Origin: Porphyrobacter sp. IPPAS B-1204
GTDB taxonomy: Bacteria; Pseudomonadota; Alphaproteobacteria; Sphingomonadales; Sphingomonadaceae
Direction of reading: 5' to 3'
Assembly (NCBI GenBank): GCA_003724185.1
Contig: RHGM01000001.1
Location: 1,667,955-1,731,954 of the forward strand
DNA: 64,000 nt
Shown: one piece after another, positions 52,685-61,961 of the stretch
Layout: each line of letters begins with the position of its first letter
Position numbering within the stretch: position 1 is the first letter of the stretch
The notes under the pieces: generated by a model
Databases searched by the model: none
What the model was told of the DNA's origin: nothing
The model's input: only the letters and a program-made list of their open reading frames with translations
Program-made: the position numbers and the translations under genes

Positions 52685-52719
52685 GGTCGCCCTTGCGGCG
52701 CCTTGCGCCGAGGGCGACC
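52685..52719. terminator. Hairpin between convergent cell wall hydrolase and xthA genes
   Basis: Inverted repeat with 9-bp outer arms (52685-52693 and 52711-52719) and a nested 5-bp stem (52696-52700 / 52706-52710). A smaller 6-bp hairpin lies at 52654-52668. Neither has a T-run, so a transcription-end role is tentative. Confidence 0.4.
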
Positions 52720-52730
52720 TATTGGTTAGG

Positions 52731-53525
52731 TCAGCCGCGCAACTTCACCCAAACAGGCGTGTGGTCGCTCGACTTCTCCCGCCCGCGATAGGCCTTGTCG
52801 ACGCCGCATGATTCCAGGCGGTCCGCACATTCGGGCGACAGCAGGATGTGGTCGATGCGGAAACCGTGGTCGCGCTGCCAGGCGCCCGCCTGATAGTCCC
52901 AATAGGTCCACACCCCGCCGCGCGGATTGTGGGTGCGGATTGCGTCGGTCCACCCGTCCGCCAGCATCCGGGCATAGGCGGCGCGGCTTTCGGGCTGCAT
53001 CAGCGCGTCATCCTGCATCGCCTTGACCGACCACACGTCATCATCATGCGGGATCACGTTGAAATCGCCGAGCACCACGGCGGGCACTTCCTCGGCCCAG
53101 ATCGCGGCCATGCGCTCGCGCAGCTTGGCCATCCATGCCAGCTTGTAGGTGAACTTCGGTCCCGGATGGGGGTTGCCGTTGGGCAGATAGAGGCAGGCGA
53201 CCCGCACACCGCTGACATCGGCCTCAAGGTAACGCGCCTGTTCCTCGTCACCCTCGTTCGGGCCGGGGATGCCGAGGCCGCGCTGCACTTCGGTCAGGGT
53301 ATATCCCGCCCGCGTGTCCACCAGGATCGCAACACCGTTGAAGCTCTTCTGCCCGTGCCAGATCGCGGCATAGCCCAGCGCCTCGAAATCGGCCGCGGGG
53401 AAGCCTTCGTCCTGCGATTTGATTTCCTGCAAGCAGGCGACCGCTGGGCGGGTTTCATCCAGCCATTCGAGCAGGCGTGGCAGGCGCGCCTTGATGCCGT
53501 TGATGTTGAAGGTGGCGATTTTCAT
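52731..53525 (-). CDS. xthA: Exodeoxyribonuclease III
   Basis: AP endonuclease/3'-5' exonuclease for base excision repair, 264 residues. It shows NINGIKARLPRLLEWL, the metal-binding LQEIKSQDEGFP, VALYLPNG-like YLPNGNPHPGPK, GDFNVIPHDDDVW, and SSDHTPVWVKL with the catalytic D-H pair. Complete and of normal length. The upstream gap to erpA contains a REP-like palindrome. Confidence 0.94.
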   Translation of the reverse strand: MKIATFNINGIKARLPRLLEWLDETRPAVACLQEIKSQDEGFPAADFEALGYAAIWHGQKSFNGVAILVDTRAGYTLTEVQRGLGIPGPNEGDEEQARYLEADVSGVRVACLYLPNGNPHPGPKFTYKLAWMAKLRERMAAIWAEEVPAVVLGDFNVIPHDDDVWSVKAMQDDALMQPESRAAYARMLADGWTDAIRTHNPRGGVWTYWDYQAGAWQRDHGFRIDHILLSPECADRLESCGVDKAYRGREKSSDHTPVWVKLRG

Positions 53526-53532
53526 GGGGCTA

Positions 53533-53645
53533 CCTCGTCATTGCGAGCGTAGCGAAGCAATCCATGAACCGGCGTTGATGCCGGGGGCGAGGTCAGATGA
53601 TGGATTGCCGCGTCGGCCCTTGAGGGCCTCCTCGCAATGACGAGG
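53533..53645. repeat. REP/MITE-like palindromic element (113 bp)
   Basis: Perfect 15-bp terminal inverted repeats (53533-53547 and 53631-53645) enclose a second matching pair (53557-53565 and 53600-53608). The left arm reads ...TCATTGCGAGCG...AAGCAATCC, a repeat motif widely scattered in proteobacterial genomes. It could form a long stem and carries no open frame. Only one copy was seen in this window. Confidence 0.75.
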
Positions 53646-53657
53646 CAAGAGATCAAC

Positions 53658-53990
53658 TCAAATCCCGAAGCTGGCCCCGCAGCCGCACCCGGCCGCCGCC
53701 TGCGGGTTTTCGACCTTGAAGGCCGCCCCGCCCAGCGATTCGACGAAATCGACCGTGCTGCCCGCGATCAGATCGAGGCTCATGGGATCGACCACCAGCT
53801 TCACCCCGTCAGTTTCCGAGATCGAATCATCGGCTTCCGGCCCGTCGGCGAGGTCGAACTTGTATTGAAAGCCCGAACACCCACCCCCTTCCACGGCCAA
53901 GCGCAGGATGGCGGGCCGCGCCTGTTTGCTGGCAATGAAGGCCACGCGCTTGGCGGCGGACGGGGTGAGGATCAGGGGCTGGGCGGTCAT
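53658..53990 (-). CDS. erpA: Iron-sulfur cluster insertion protein ErpA
   Basis: A-type Fe-S carrier of 110 residues with the three cluster cysteines: one in VEGGGCSGFQYKF and two in the C-terminal GCGCGASFGI. The LILTPSAAKRVAFI start and the DPMSLDLIAGSTVDFVES region fit the ErpA/IscA family. It delivers clusters to apoproteins. The paralog name (ErpA against IscA) is by best resemblance. Confidence 0.9.
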   Translation of the reverse strand: MTAQPLILTPSAAKRVAFIASKQARPAILRLAVEGGGCSGFQYKFDLADGPEADDSISETDGVKLVVDPMSLDLIAGSTVDFVESLGGAAFKVENPQAAAGCGCGASFGI

Positions 53991-54030
53991 GGCTCTAATC
54001 TAGGGCGCGCGGCGGCGATGCTCAAGGCCA

Positions 54031-54462
54031 TCACACCGCCTGAATGTAGTTGCGCAGCGCTTCGGCCTCGTGCTGCACCTCGTCCATCTTGTGCTTCACG
54101 AGGTCGCCGATCGAGATGAACGCGATCAGCGTGCCATCCTCCACCACCGGAAAGTGGCGGAACCGGCGGCGGGTCATCATCGCCAGAGCCTCGTCAACCG
54201 TGGTGCCGGGCTCGACCGTGATCGCGGGCGATGTCATGATCTGTTCGACCGGCAGTTCGAGACACTCTCCCCCATGATCGGCGAGCCGGTAGATCACGTC
54301 ACGTTCGGACACGATGCCAACCACCTTGCCATCGCGCAGCACCGGCAAGGCACCGATGCGTTTCGTGGCGAGGATGCTGACAGCGTGGGATACCGGGGTC
54401 GCGACGTCGCAGGCGATGATGTCGGATGGGCCGCGCTGGGCGATGATTCGGGCGATGTTCAT
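54031..54462 (-). CDS. CBS domain pair protein
   Basis: A 143-residue protein made of two CBS motifs: SHAVSILATKRIGALPVLRDGKVVGIVSERDV and TVDEALAMMTRRRFRHFPVVEDGTLIAFISIGDLVKH. Stand-alone CBS pairs bind adenine nucleotides and can sense energy state. ATG 54462 is chosen because GGGAG lies upstream; a longer frame to 54591 is not supported. Divergent from the small membrane-protein gene. Confidence 0.87.
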   Translation of the reverse strand: MNIARIIAQRGPSDIIACDVATPVSHAVSILATKRIGALPVLRDGKVVGIVSERDVIYRLADHGGECLELPVEQIMTSPAITVEPGTTVDEALAMMTRRRFRHFPVVEDGTLIAFISIGDLVKHKMDEVQHEAEALRNYIQAV

Positions 54463-54620
54463 GACAGACTCCCTCTCTCGGAAAAGGAAAATGCCATGTT
54501 TGCGGGCAAAAGGCGAATCGCCTCGTCGTATCCGGCTTGCACCCCCATTTGCATCCCGTGCAGCGCACCTTGCAGCTTTCGCGCGTTGCAATGCAGCGAA
54601 GCGCGGGCCATGTCGGGCGC

Positions 54621-54932
54621 ATGACCCGCAAATCCCCGCTCGACGATCCTGTGAACGCCGCCCACGCCTGGGCCCGCTATCGCCAGATCATGAAGGTGCT
54701 GCTGGCCGCAACCGTGCTGGTGGTGGCCATCGCAACGGGCCTGCTGTTTGCCTATAACGGCATGATTTCGGTGCATTTCTACATCGCCGTGGCGCTGGGG
54801 ATCAGCCTTACCATGCTGCTGGGCGGCGGGTTGATGGGGCTGGTGTTCCTCAGCAACGGCACGGGCCACGACGAATCGGTCGACAATCAGCTACCGGGCA
54901 AGGACGAGTTCTGGTCGCCCAAGGATGACTAG
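54621..54932 (+). CDS. Small two-helix membrane protein, hypothetical
   Basis: A 103-residue protein with two membrane helices (about 31-51: [20 protein letters not shown] and 57-80: [26 protein letters not shown]) and an acidic C-terminus (GHDESVDN...DEFWSPKDD). No family recognised with confidence. The start is uncertain (ATG 54621 or 54591). It converges on the ferredoxin-like gene with a 4-bp overlap. Confidence 0.72.
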   Translation: MTRKSPLDDPVNAAHAWARYRQIMKVLLAATVLVVAIATGLLFAYNGMISVHFYIAVALGISLTMLLGGGLMGLVFLSNGTGHDESVDNQLPGKDEFWSPKDD

Positions 54933-55339
54933 GCAGGGTTGAGGCGGTAATCCTCGACCGGAACGCCGGCGACCAGATGTTCCTGGATGATCCGTTCGAG
55001 CACGTCCGGTCCGCACGAATGGTACCACACCCCGTCTGGCCACACGACCGCGACCGGCCCGGCGGCGCAGATTTGCAGGCAATCGGCTTTCGATCGCTGC
55101 ACGCCCCCGCCTGCCCCCCGCTTGCTGTCCTCGGTACGCTGCGGGCCGACCAGCCCAAGCTCCTTGAGGCGTGACTTCAGGAAGCCCCAGGCCTCCTCGC
55201 CATCCTCGCGCGAACAGCACTTCTGCTTGTCCGATACCGCGCACAGCATGATGTGGCGGGTAATCTGCGTGCCCTTGGCGGGATCGCCGAAATGCTTGGC
55301 GAGCGAATGGCGTGCGGATTCGAGTTCCTTGCGGCTCAT
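54929..55339 (-). CDS. (2Fe-2S) ferredoxin domain-containing protein
   Basis: A 136-residue thioredoxin-fold ferredoxin-like protein. The likely cluster ligands are in [15 protein letters not shown] and [25 protein letters not shown], the pattern of the 2Fe-2S ferredoxin family. The role is unknown; it may be an electron carrier. ATG 55339 overlaps the upstream S9 peptidase stop by 4 bp, so the two genes are coupled. Confidence 0.85.
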   Translation of the reverse strand: MSRKELESARHSLAKHFGDPAKGTQITRHIMLCAVSDKQKCCSREDGEEAWGFLKSRLKELGLVGPQRTEDSKRGAGGGVQRSKADCLQICAAGPVAVVWPDGVWYHSCGPDVLERIIQEHLVAGVPVEDYRLNPA

Positions 55340-57480
55340 TCCGATCCCTCGGTCTTCAGCCAACGATCCAGCCAGGCGAACACGGTGTCGTGCCATTGCA
55401 GCGAGTTCTTCGCGCCCAGCACCCAGTGGTTTTCATCGGGGTAGACCAGCAATTGCGCCGGGATGCCGCGCTGGCGCAGGATGGTGAAGGCGCCGAGGCC
55501 CTGCGTGTAGGGCACGCGGTAATCCTTCTCGCCCAGCACCACCAGCATCGGGGTCTTCCACTTGTCCACGTGGTTGGCGGGGTTCCATTTCTCGTAAGTT
55601 TCGGAAGCTTCCTCATAGGATCCACCGAAATCCCAGTGCGGGAACCACAATTCCTCGGTCGAATGGGCAAAGGCGCGGGTGTCGAACAGCCCGTTGTGGT
55701 TGACGAGGCATTGGAAGCGGTCGGCCCACTTCCCCGCGATCCAGTTGACCATGTAGCCGCCGTAACTCGCGCCCATCGCGCAGGCGCGGGTGCCATCGAT
55801 CTGCTTGTCGAGAGCCAGCGCGGCGTCGAGGCCTTTCTGCAGGTCTTCCAGCGGCCCCCCGCCCCAATCCTTGTTGATCGCATCGGTGAAGGCCTGCCCG
55901 TATCCGGTCGAGCCGTGGAAATCGATCGAGATCACGGCGTAGCCCTGGCTGGCGGTGACACGCGGGTTCCAGCGGTTGGACCAGCTGTCGTTGTAGCTGC
56001 CCTGCGGCCCGCCGTGGATATACAGCAGCGCCGGGATCGGCCCGGTCTGGTCGGCAAGGCGGGTGATCTGGCCCCACACGGTGTCGCCATTGGCGCCGGC
56101 AAAGCTGAAGCGGCGGGTGACGATGTTGGCCATGGCGCCCATTCGGGTGGTGGCGACATCGGTCAGCGGGCGGGCCTGCCCCATGCCGTCCGACAGATAG
56201 AGTTCGGCAGGCTGGCCCAACGAATCCCGCGTGAACAGCGCCCGGCCGCCCGGCAGCGGGACGATGTTGGCGATATGCGCTTCGTTCCCCGCCATCAGGT
56301 TGAGTTCGGTCACCTTGCCGGTGGCGATGTCGATGCGGAAGGCGGGGGTATCGAGCACCTTTTGCGCGGTGGCGATCAGGCTCTTGCCGCCCGCTTCCCA
56401 CGCCAGCGATCCGAAGCTGAGGTCTGTGTCCTTGGTCAGGTTGCGCAACTGCCCGGTCTTGAGGTCAAGCAGCTGCACGGCCAGCTTGTCCGCCTCGTAA
56501 GTCGGCCGCTCCATTGCCAGCCACGCGAGGTAGCGGCCATCGGGCGACGGGGTGGGTGCGGTGTCGGTGGCCTGATTGGCGGCGGTCAGCAGGCGCGGCG
56601 CGGCGCCGGTGAGGTCGGCTGCATAGATGTCGAGATTGGTCGACAGCGGCTCGTTCGCATCCGACAGGCGCGCCGTGAAATAGAGCGCCTTGCCATCGGG
56701 TGCGAAGGCGATTTCCTCACCGCCGCCGAAGGGCAGGGTGGGGCTGTCGGCGGTGATGCCGGTGGCGGGGTCGGTGCCGTCAACAGGCACGCCCTCGCCT
56801 TGGGCGACGCCTTTCACCAGCGGGAAGGTGAAGACGCGGTTGTGCGTGCCGGGGGTGGCCCAGCGGTCCCAGTGGCGCACGAAGCCGTCTTCAGCGTCAT
56901 ACAGCCGCCCGGTGCCGGGGCCGGGGAGGTGCTTGGGCTTGGCGTCTGCGCAGCCGAAGGTGGGGCAGTCGCGGGCCACTTCGCCCCAGATGGCGATGGC
57001 GCTGCCATTGGGGGCCAGCTTGAACCCGGCGATGTCTGCGTGGGCAGGTTCGGCGACCACTTGCGGGGCGGCGACACCATCCTTCGCCAATGCCGCCCGC
57101 CACACGCGGGTGCGCTGCGGGGCGGCGCTATCCGTATGTTCGCCGCTCAGGAAATAGAGCGCGCCGTCCGCGCCGAAAGCGAGATCGCTTGCCCGGATCG
57201 GCAGGGTCAGCGGCGTGGGCGCCGCTCCCGGCTTGGTCAGATCAAGCAGATAATGCTGCGGGCTGCGCTTCAGCGTCTCGGGATCGGTGACGGTGACGCT
57301 GTATGCCGCCATCGTGCCCGCAGCGTTCACCGCTGGCGCACCCAGACGCGGCAGAGTGACAAGATCCTGCGCGCTCATCGGCGGGGCGGTCACACCGAGA
57401 ATGGACGCATCCTGCGCGGCGAGGGGAAGGGCGAACAGGGCGGCGGCGGAGACCGCGCCGAAAACGGTAAGATTACGCAT
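55336..57480 (-). CDS. S9 family peptidase (prolyl oligopeptidase family)
   Basis: A 714-residue exported serine peptidase. It has a signal peptide (cleavage after LPLAA, about residue 22), an N-terminal beta-propeller region with repeated PDGxxL-type strands, and a C-terminal alpha/beta-hydrolase domain with the triad S572 (GASYGGY), D653 (EKDYRVP) and H685 (ENHWV). It resembles dipeptidyl-peptidase/acylaminoacyl-peptidase homologs that process peptides in the periplasm. Downstream gene overlap is 4 bp. Confidence 0.92.
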   Translation of the reverse strand: MRNLTVFGAVSAAALFALPLAAQDASILGVTAPPMSAQDLVTLPRLGAPAVNAAGTMAAYSVTVTDPETLKRSPQHYLLDLTKPGAAPTPLTLPIRASDLAFGADGALYFLSGEHTDSAAPQRTRVWRAALAKDGVAAPQVVAEPAHADIAGFKLAPNGSAIAIWGEVARDCPTFGCADAKPKHLPGPGTGRLYDAEDGFVRHWDRWATPGTHNRVFTFPLVKGVAQGEGVPVDGTDPATGITADSPTLPFGGGEEIAFAPDGKALYFTARLSDANEPLSTNLDIYAADLTGAAPRLLTAANQATDTAPTPSPDGRYLAWLAMERPTYEADKLAVQLLDLKTGQLRNLTKDTDLSFGSLAWEAGGKSLIATAQKVLDTPAFRIDIATGKVTELNLMAGNEAHIANIVPLPGGRALFTRDSLGQPAELYLSDGMGQARPLTDVATTRMGAMANIVTRRFSFAGANGDTVWGQITRLADQTGPIPALLYIHGGPQGSYNDSWSNRWNPRVTASQGYAVISIDFHGSTGYGQAFTDAINKDWGGGPLEDLQKGLDAALALDKQIDGTRACAMGASYGGYMVNWIAGKWADRFQCLVNHNGLFDTRAFAHSTEELWFPHWDFGGSYEEASETYEKWNPANHVDKWKTPMLVVLGEKDYRVPYTQGLGAFTILRQRGIPAQLLVYPDENHWVLGAKNSLQWHDTVFAWLDRWLKTEGSE

Positions 57481-57520
57481 GGTGGCGGGATTAGCCCGCC
57501 TGCCCGTCTCTTGCCAGAGC

Positions 57521-58009
57521 TTAGCGGCGCTTGCCGACGATCCGGGCGATTTCCGCCTGCACCAGCTGTTCGACCATCGCGGGCAGGTTCGCCTCCAGCC
57601 ATTCCGCCAGCATCGGGCGCAGCAATTCGCGGGTCAGGCCTTCCAGCGAAGTCTCCCCCTGCCGCACGATCTGCGGCCGCGCCCCCGGTTCGGCCAGCAT
57701 CGCGAGCGCGGCGAGGTTTTCCTGCATCGCATCGCGCACGGTTTCGGCCAGCAGCGGGGATTCGTCCGCCTGATCCATCGGCATGGCGGAGGGTTCGGCA
57801 TCACATTCCATCGCGCCCAGATCGAGCACATCATCCTCATCACGCACCTGATGGGTGCGGGCGAGGGGGGCGGGCTGCGCCGCATCGTCTTCGGACACCA
57901 GCATCCGCCGCCGCCGGGCTTCCATCGCGCCCACGCGGTTATCGCGCGCGATCACCTTCTTGATGGATTCGAGGATTTCCTCGACCGAAGCTTCGTTATC
58001 CTGGCCCAT
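57521..58009 (-). CDS. PopZ-like DUF2497 domain protein
   Basis: A 162-residue protein with the two conserved ends of the DUF2497/PopZ family: the N-terminal helix EASVEEILESIKKVIARDN and the C-terminal ELLRPMLAEWLEANLPAMVEQLVQAEIARI oligomerisation helices, separated by a low-complexity acidic, Pro/Ala-containing linker. In Caulobacter, PopZ forms the polar matrix that anchors ParB-parS; this relative is close in length. Its pole-organising role here is inferred. It sits downstream of tolC on the same strand, and the order pcm-tolC-DUF2497 is typical of the group. Confidence 0.85.
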   Translation of the reverse strand: MGQDNEASVEEILESIKKVIARDNRVGAMEARRRRMLVSEDDAAQPAPLARTHQVRDEDDVLDLGAMECDAEPSAMPMDQADESPLLAETVRDAMQENLAALAMLAEPGARPQIVRQGETSLEGLTRELLRPMLAEWLEANLPAMVEQLVQAEIARIVGKRR

Positions 58010-58056
58010 TCATCGCCCCAAATCAGTCGCCCGCCTGTCCCGAATCGGGATCAGAT

Positions 58057-59529
58057 TCACTCGCCGGGCAGCAATTGCGGGCCGATTGTTGCCTTGGCGG
58101 GGGGAATGTCAACGGTTCTGGTCGATTTCGGGGCAGCTTTGGGATCGCGGTCCCAGTCCCACAGCTTGCTGCTGACCCGGTCAGCGTTGATCTGCGGATC
58201 GTAAAGCACGCCTGCATCAAGGTTCAGGTCACGCGCTTCGGCCCGGCCCATCAGCGCGAGCAGGTTGAAGCCCGCCACATAGGCATTGCGCCGTGCCGTC
58301 ACCAATTGCGCGCGGGCGTTCACCAGTTCCTGTTCGGCATTGAGCACGTCGAGGATCTGGCGGTTGCCGATGGAATTTTCCGCGCGCACGCCTTCAAGGC
58401 TGAGTTCGGCGGCTTCGACCGCGGCCTGCGCGCTGCGGATGATGGCGTTGGCGGCCTGCCAGTTCGAATAGGTCGAGCGGGTTTCGGCGATGATCTGGCG
58501 TTCGGCGGCGATCACGTCTTCCAGCGCGGCGGATTCGCGCGCACCGGCCTGACGCTTCTGCGCAGCGGGCAACCCGCCCTGAAACAGCGGGATCGTGACC
58601 CGCACCCCGGCATTGGCGGTCTTTTCGCTTTGGACGAAATCAGCGGCAACCGGGCCGCCCAGCGTGCCGAAGAAGTCGCTGTAATCGCCGTTCACGAATA
58701 CGCTGACATTCGGCAATCGTCCGGCGCCTGCGGCCTTGGTGTCGAACCCGGCAGCTTCGGCCCGCTGCTTGGCGGCGTCGAGATTGGGGTTGTTCTCCAG
58801 CGCGGCGACGATTGCCTCGCCGACAGAATCGGGCAGGCCGGGCAGTGGCGGGGGAGCTTCCAGCTCACCCGGCTCGCGTCCGACAAGGCGGATATAGGTT
58901 TCCCGCGCTGCGATCAGATTGGCCTCGGCGCCCTGCAGGTCACCCTCTGCCACCGCGAGGCGCGAGCGGGACTGCGCCACGTCAGTGATGGTCAGATCCC
59001 CGATCTGGAAGCGGTCACTGGTCGCCTCAAGGTTGGTGCGCAGCACGGCAACATTGTTGGTTGCCAGCGCCACCAGCGCCTCGGTCCGCAGCACGTCCAT
59101 ATAGGCCGCCACGACCTGGCTGAAGATCGTGCTTTCGGTGTTGCGCAGATCGGCCTGTCCGGCTTCGACCCGTTCCTTGGCCGCGGCGATGCCATTACGC
59201 ACCGCACCGCCGGAATAGACAGGCACCAGCACCTGTGCAGTGACGCCGAGGTTACGATCCGGCGCAACGAAGGCGTTGGAAGATTGCTGGATGAATTCGA
59301 TGTGGGTCGCGGTGACGTTTGCCGTCGGCAGGCCCTGCGCCCGGTTGATCGGCACGCCTTCATCGACAGCGCGCTGGTTGGCGCGGGCGCCTTCGAGCGT
59401 GGGGTTGGTGGTGTAAGCCGCCGCCAGCGCCTCACGCAGGGTATCGGCATGGGCGGGCCCAGCAAGGCCCATCAAGGCCAGCAGGCTCGCCGATCCGGCC
59501 CAGACACACGAGGCGGGGCGCAATCTCAC
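58057..59529 (-). CDS. tolC: TolC family outer membrane efflux protein
   Basis: Trimeric outer-membrane channel of tripartite efflux or type I secretion systems. The 490-residue protein has a signal peptide (to about residue 28, AHA) and two OEP repeats rich in heptad helices (LREALAAAYTTNPTLEGARAN..., RQILDVLNAEQELVNARAQLV). The start is GTG 59529, overlapping the pcm stop by 4 bp. No inner-membrane pump or adaptor gene is adjacent, so its partners lie elsewhere. Confidence 0.92.
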   Translation of the reverse strand: MRLRPASCVWAGSASLLALMGLAGPAHADTLREALAAAYTTNPTLEGARANQRAVDEGVPINRAQGLPTANVTATHIEFIQQSSNAFVAPDRNLGVTAQVLVPVYSGGAVRNGIAAAKERVEAGQADLRNTESTIFSQVVAAYMDVLRTEALVALATNNVAVLRTNLEATSDRFQIGDLTITDVAQSRSRLAVAEGDLQGAEANLIAARETYIRLVGREPGELEAPPPLPGLPDSVGEAIVAALENNPNLDAAKQRAEAAGFDTKAAGAGRLPNVSVFVNGDYSDFFGTLGGPVAADFVQSEKTANAGVRVTIPLFQGGLPAAQKRQAGARESAALEDVIAAERQIIAETRSTYSNWQAANAIIRSAQAAVEAAELSLEGVRAENSIGNRQILDVLNAEQELVNARAQLVTARRNAYVAGFNLLALMGRAEARDLNLDAGVLYDPQINADRVSSKLWDWDRDPKAAPKSTRTVDIPPAKATIGPQLLPGE

Positions 59530-60128
59530 GCGAAGGTCCAGCCCTTGGGCGCATCGAAGGCGTGGAGCACCGGGATGCCCATATCCTCGATCGGCTGGAG
59601 ATTGACCTTGCCGGCGACCTTGCGCCCGGTGGCCAGACGCGTGACCTGGCGCAGCACCAGACCGGTGACGACCCGGCCATCATCGGCCAGCTGCGCGGCG
59701 AGGGCTTCGGGCAGCAGTTCGATCGCACCGTCGATCACGATCAGCGAATAGTTACCCGCGCCGGACGGGTTCATGGCTTCGGCCACGGTGATCTCGGCAA
59801 GGTCAGCCACCAGCGGGCGCAGCAGGGCGGCCAGATAGCCGGTGCCGCCGCTGACCACCAGCACGCGGTCATCCGGCATGGGCGCGGCTTCGAGCAGCAG
59901 CTTGCCATAGAACAGCGGCGCGGCGAGATGGCCCGTATCGCCCAGCATCACCGCGCGATCGATATAGGCAACCGATGCCTTGTCGGCAGGCAGGAAATCT
60001 TCACGCGGGACGGCGAGCATCCGGGCGAGAGCATATTCCTCGTTCACGCCGCTGGTGCGCAGCTGGCTGTCGATCATGGCGCGGCGCGCGGTGCTGGTAT
60101 CGGGCAAAGTCGTTGTCATGGTGCTCAT
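59526..60128 (-). CDS. pcm: Protein-L-isoaspartate O-methyltransferase family protein
   Basis: A 200-residue SAM-dependent methyltransferase homolog of the PCMT family: MIDSQLRTSGVNEEYALARMLAVPREDFLP, the SAM loop DRVLVVSGGTGYLAALLRPL and VIDGAIELLPEALAAQL. The canonical SAM motif is altered (VVSGGTGYLA in place of the VGxGSGYxTA type), so activity on isoaspartate is uncertain. ATG 60128 is preferred; 60119 is also possible. Coupled to tolC. Confidence 0.84.
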   Translation of the reverse strand: MSTMTTTLPDTSTARRAMIDSQLRTSGVNEEYALARMLAVPREDFLPADKASVAYIDRAVMLGDTGHLAAPLFYGKLLLEAAPMPDDRVLVVSGGTGYLAALLRPLVADLAEITVAEAMNPSGAGNYSLIVIDGAIELLPEALAAQLADDGRVVTGLVLRQVTRLATGRKVAGKVNLQPIEDMGIPVLHAFDAPKGWTFA

Positions 60129-60291
60129 GGTCTTTCGGGCTAACTGTATTAGGGACATAACACAGTCCGTCAACCCTCTCCTTAAACGTGCGTGGCCCTG
60201 CTTCCAAGGCCTTTGACCTCGGAGCGAGGTGGTGCTTAGGGGAGCGCGCGAACCTTCGGGATTGTATTCGACTTAGTGAGGGATGGCTTCG

Positions 60292-61707
60292 ATGAGTGAC
60301 ATGACAGTGAATGGCGCAGATGTGCGGATCGAAACCGATTCGCTGGGCGAGGTGGCGGTTCCTGCCCACATGCACTGGGGCGCGCAGACTCAGCGCAGCA
60401 TCGTCAATTTCCCCATCGGCGGCGAAAAGATGCCGCCCGCGCTGGTGCGCGCCCTCGGCGTGCAGAAGCTTTCGGCGGCCAAGGCCAACATGAAGCTCGG
60501 CGTGCTCGATGCCGGAATTGGCGAGGCGATTGTCGCCGCCGCGCGCGAGGTGATTGATGGCACGCTGGCCGACCAGTTCCCGCTGGTGGTGTGGCAGACC
60601 GGTTCCGGCACCCAGTCGAACATGAACGCCAATGAAGTGATTGCCAGCCGCGCGAACGAGATTCTCACCGGCAAGAAGGGTGGCAAGACCCCGGTCCACC
60701 CCAACGACCATTGCAACATGGGCCAATCGTCGAACGACACCTTCCCCACCGCGATGCACATCGCCGCGGCGGTCGAGGCGCTGGATCACCTGATCCCCGC
60801 GCTGAAGAAGCTCCACGGCGCGCTGGATGCCAAGGCGGGCGAGTTTGCCGACATCGTCAAGATTGGCCGCACGCACCTTCAGGATGCGACCCCGATGACG
60901 CTGGGGCAGGAATTCTCGGGCTACGCCAAGCAGATCGAATACGGCATCGCCCGCGTTGAAGCCGCGCTGCCGCGTGTGCTGGAGCTGGCGCAGGGCGGCA
61001 CCGCTGTCGGCACCGGGATCAACGCCAAGGTCGGGTTCGACACGGCTTTCGCCGCCGAAGTCGCTGCGGAAACCGGCCACGCCTTTGTCACCGCGCCCAA
61101 CAAGTTCGAAGCGCTCGCCGCGCATGACGCGATGGTGGAGATTTCGGGCGCGCTCAACGTGATCGCGGTCAGCCTGATGAAGATCGCCAACGACATCCGC
61201 CTGCTCGGCTCCGGCCCGCGTTCCGGACTTGGCGAGCTTTCGCTCCCCGCCAATGAACCGGGCTCGTCAATCATGCCGGGCAAGGTCAACCCGACCCAGT
61301 GCGAGGCGATGACGATGGTCTGCGCGCAGGTGATGGGCAACCACATGACGGTGACGGTCGCCGGATCGCACGGCCATCTGGAACTCAACGTCTTCAAGCC
61401 GGTGATCATCTACAACGTGCTGCAATCGATGAAGCTGATCGGCGATGCGAGCCATGCCTTCACCGACAATTGTGTTGTGGGCATTGAAGCCAACCGCGAC
61501 CGCATCACCCAGCTGCTCAATGAAAGCCTCATGCTGGTGACCGCGCTCAACCCGCACATCGGTTATGACAACGCGGCCAAGATCGCCAAGAAGGCCCATG
61601 CGGAAGGCACGACCCTGAAGGAAGCAGCGCTGGAGCTTGGCCTGCTGACCGAAGAACAGTTCGCGCAGTGGGTGGTGCCGTCGGACATGATCCGGCCGCG
61701 GGATTGA
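60292..61707 (+). CDS. fumC: Fumarate hydratase, class II
   Basis: Oxygen-stable fumarase of the TCA cycle, 471 residues. Family motifs are [17 protein letters not shown], the catalytic region [18 protein letters not shown] and the signature [16 protein letters not shown]. Start: ATG 60292 is about 10 nt from the GAGG ribosome site, whereas the in-frame ATG 60283 is too close to it. Divergent from the pcm-tolC operon; the 163-bp gap holds both promoters. Confidence 0.95.
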   Translation: MSDMTVNGADVRIETDSLGEVAVPAHMHWGAQTQRSIVNFPIGGEKMPPALVRALGVQKLSAAKANMKLGVLDAGIGEAIVAAAREVIDGTLADQFPLVVWQTGSGTQSNMNANEVIASRANEILTGKKGGKTPVHPNDHCNMGQSSNDTFPTAMHIAAAVEALDHLIPALKKLHGALDAKAGEFADIVKIGRTHLQDATPMTLGQEFSGYAKQIEYGIARVEAALPRVLELAQGGTAVGTGINAKVGFDTAFAAEVAAETGHAFVTAPNKFEALAAHDAMVEISGALNVIAVSLMKIANDIRLLGSGPRSGLGELSLPANEPGSSIMPGKVNPTQCEAMTMVCAQVMGNHMTVTVAGSHGHLELNVFKPVIIYNVLQSMKLIGDASHAFTDNCVVGIEANRDRITQLLNESLMLVTALNPHIGYDNAAKIAKKAHAEGTTLKEAALELGLLTEEQFAQWVVPSDMIRPRD

Positions 61708-61738
61708 TTTAAGATCGCGCGGATGCGCGATGCGGACC

Positions 61739-61811
61739 CCCGCCCCGCCTCCCCGCCCGGCCACCAATAGTACCACTATGTTATGGTGGCCGGGCGGGGA
61801 GGCGGGGCGGG
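61739..61811. repeat. 28-bp perfect GC-rich inverted repeat (long hairpin/cruciform)
   Basis: Arms 61739-61766 and 61784-61811 pair perfectly over 28 bp, nearly all G/C. The 17-nt loop holds its own 5-bp stem (61767-61771 / 61775-61779). It starts 32 bp after the fumC stop. There is no T-run on either side, so it is not a standard intrinsic terminator, although it would still stall polymerase and protect RNA ends. Confidence 0.9.
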
Positions 61812-61819
61812 AGGTCTGC

Positions 61820-61834
61820 GCCACCGAAGGTGGC
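61820..61834. repeat. 6-bp hairpin adjacent to the long inverted repeat
   Basis: GCCACC (61820-61825) pairs with GGTGGC (61829-61834) around a 3-nt loop, 9 bp after the long hairpin. A third small hairpin, CTGAAC/GTTCAG, is at 61859-61874. Confidence 0.6.
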
Positions 61835-61858
61835 ACGGGTAACAAACGTTCGTCGTCT

Positions 61859-61874
61859 CTGAACATCCGTTCAG
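61859..61874. repeat. 6-bp hairpin in the fumC-lytS spacer
   Basis: CTGAAC (61859-61864) and GTTCAG (61869-61874) pair around ATCC. It lies 88 bp before the histidine kinase start and could be an operator or RNA stem; function unknown. Confidence 0.5.
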
Positions 61875-61961
61875 CATTCGACCAAGGCCTGACCCCGCCC
61901 GACGATGTGCGCCCCGCCCCGTAGCAATCGCTGCGGCGGGGCGTTATCGCTGGCAGGCATA

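Noticed and set aside
55312..57963. 883-codon plus-strand open frame over the S9 peptidase
   Set aside because: It is antisense to a peptidase with an intact catalytic triad, has no recognisable domain, and runs across the gene boundary; a codon-bias artefact of high GC.
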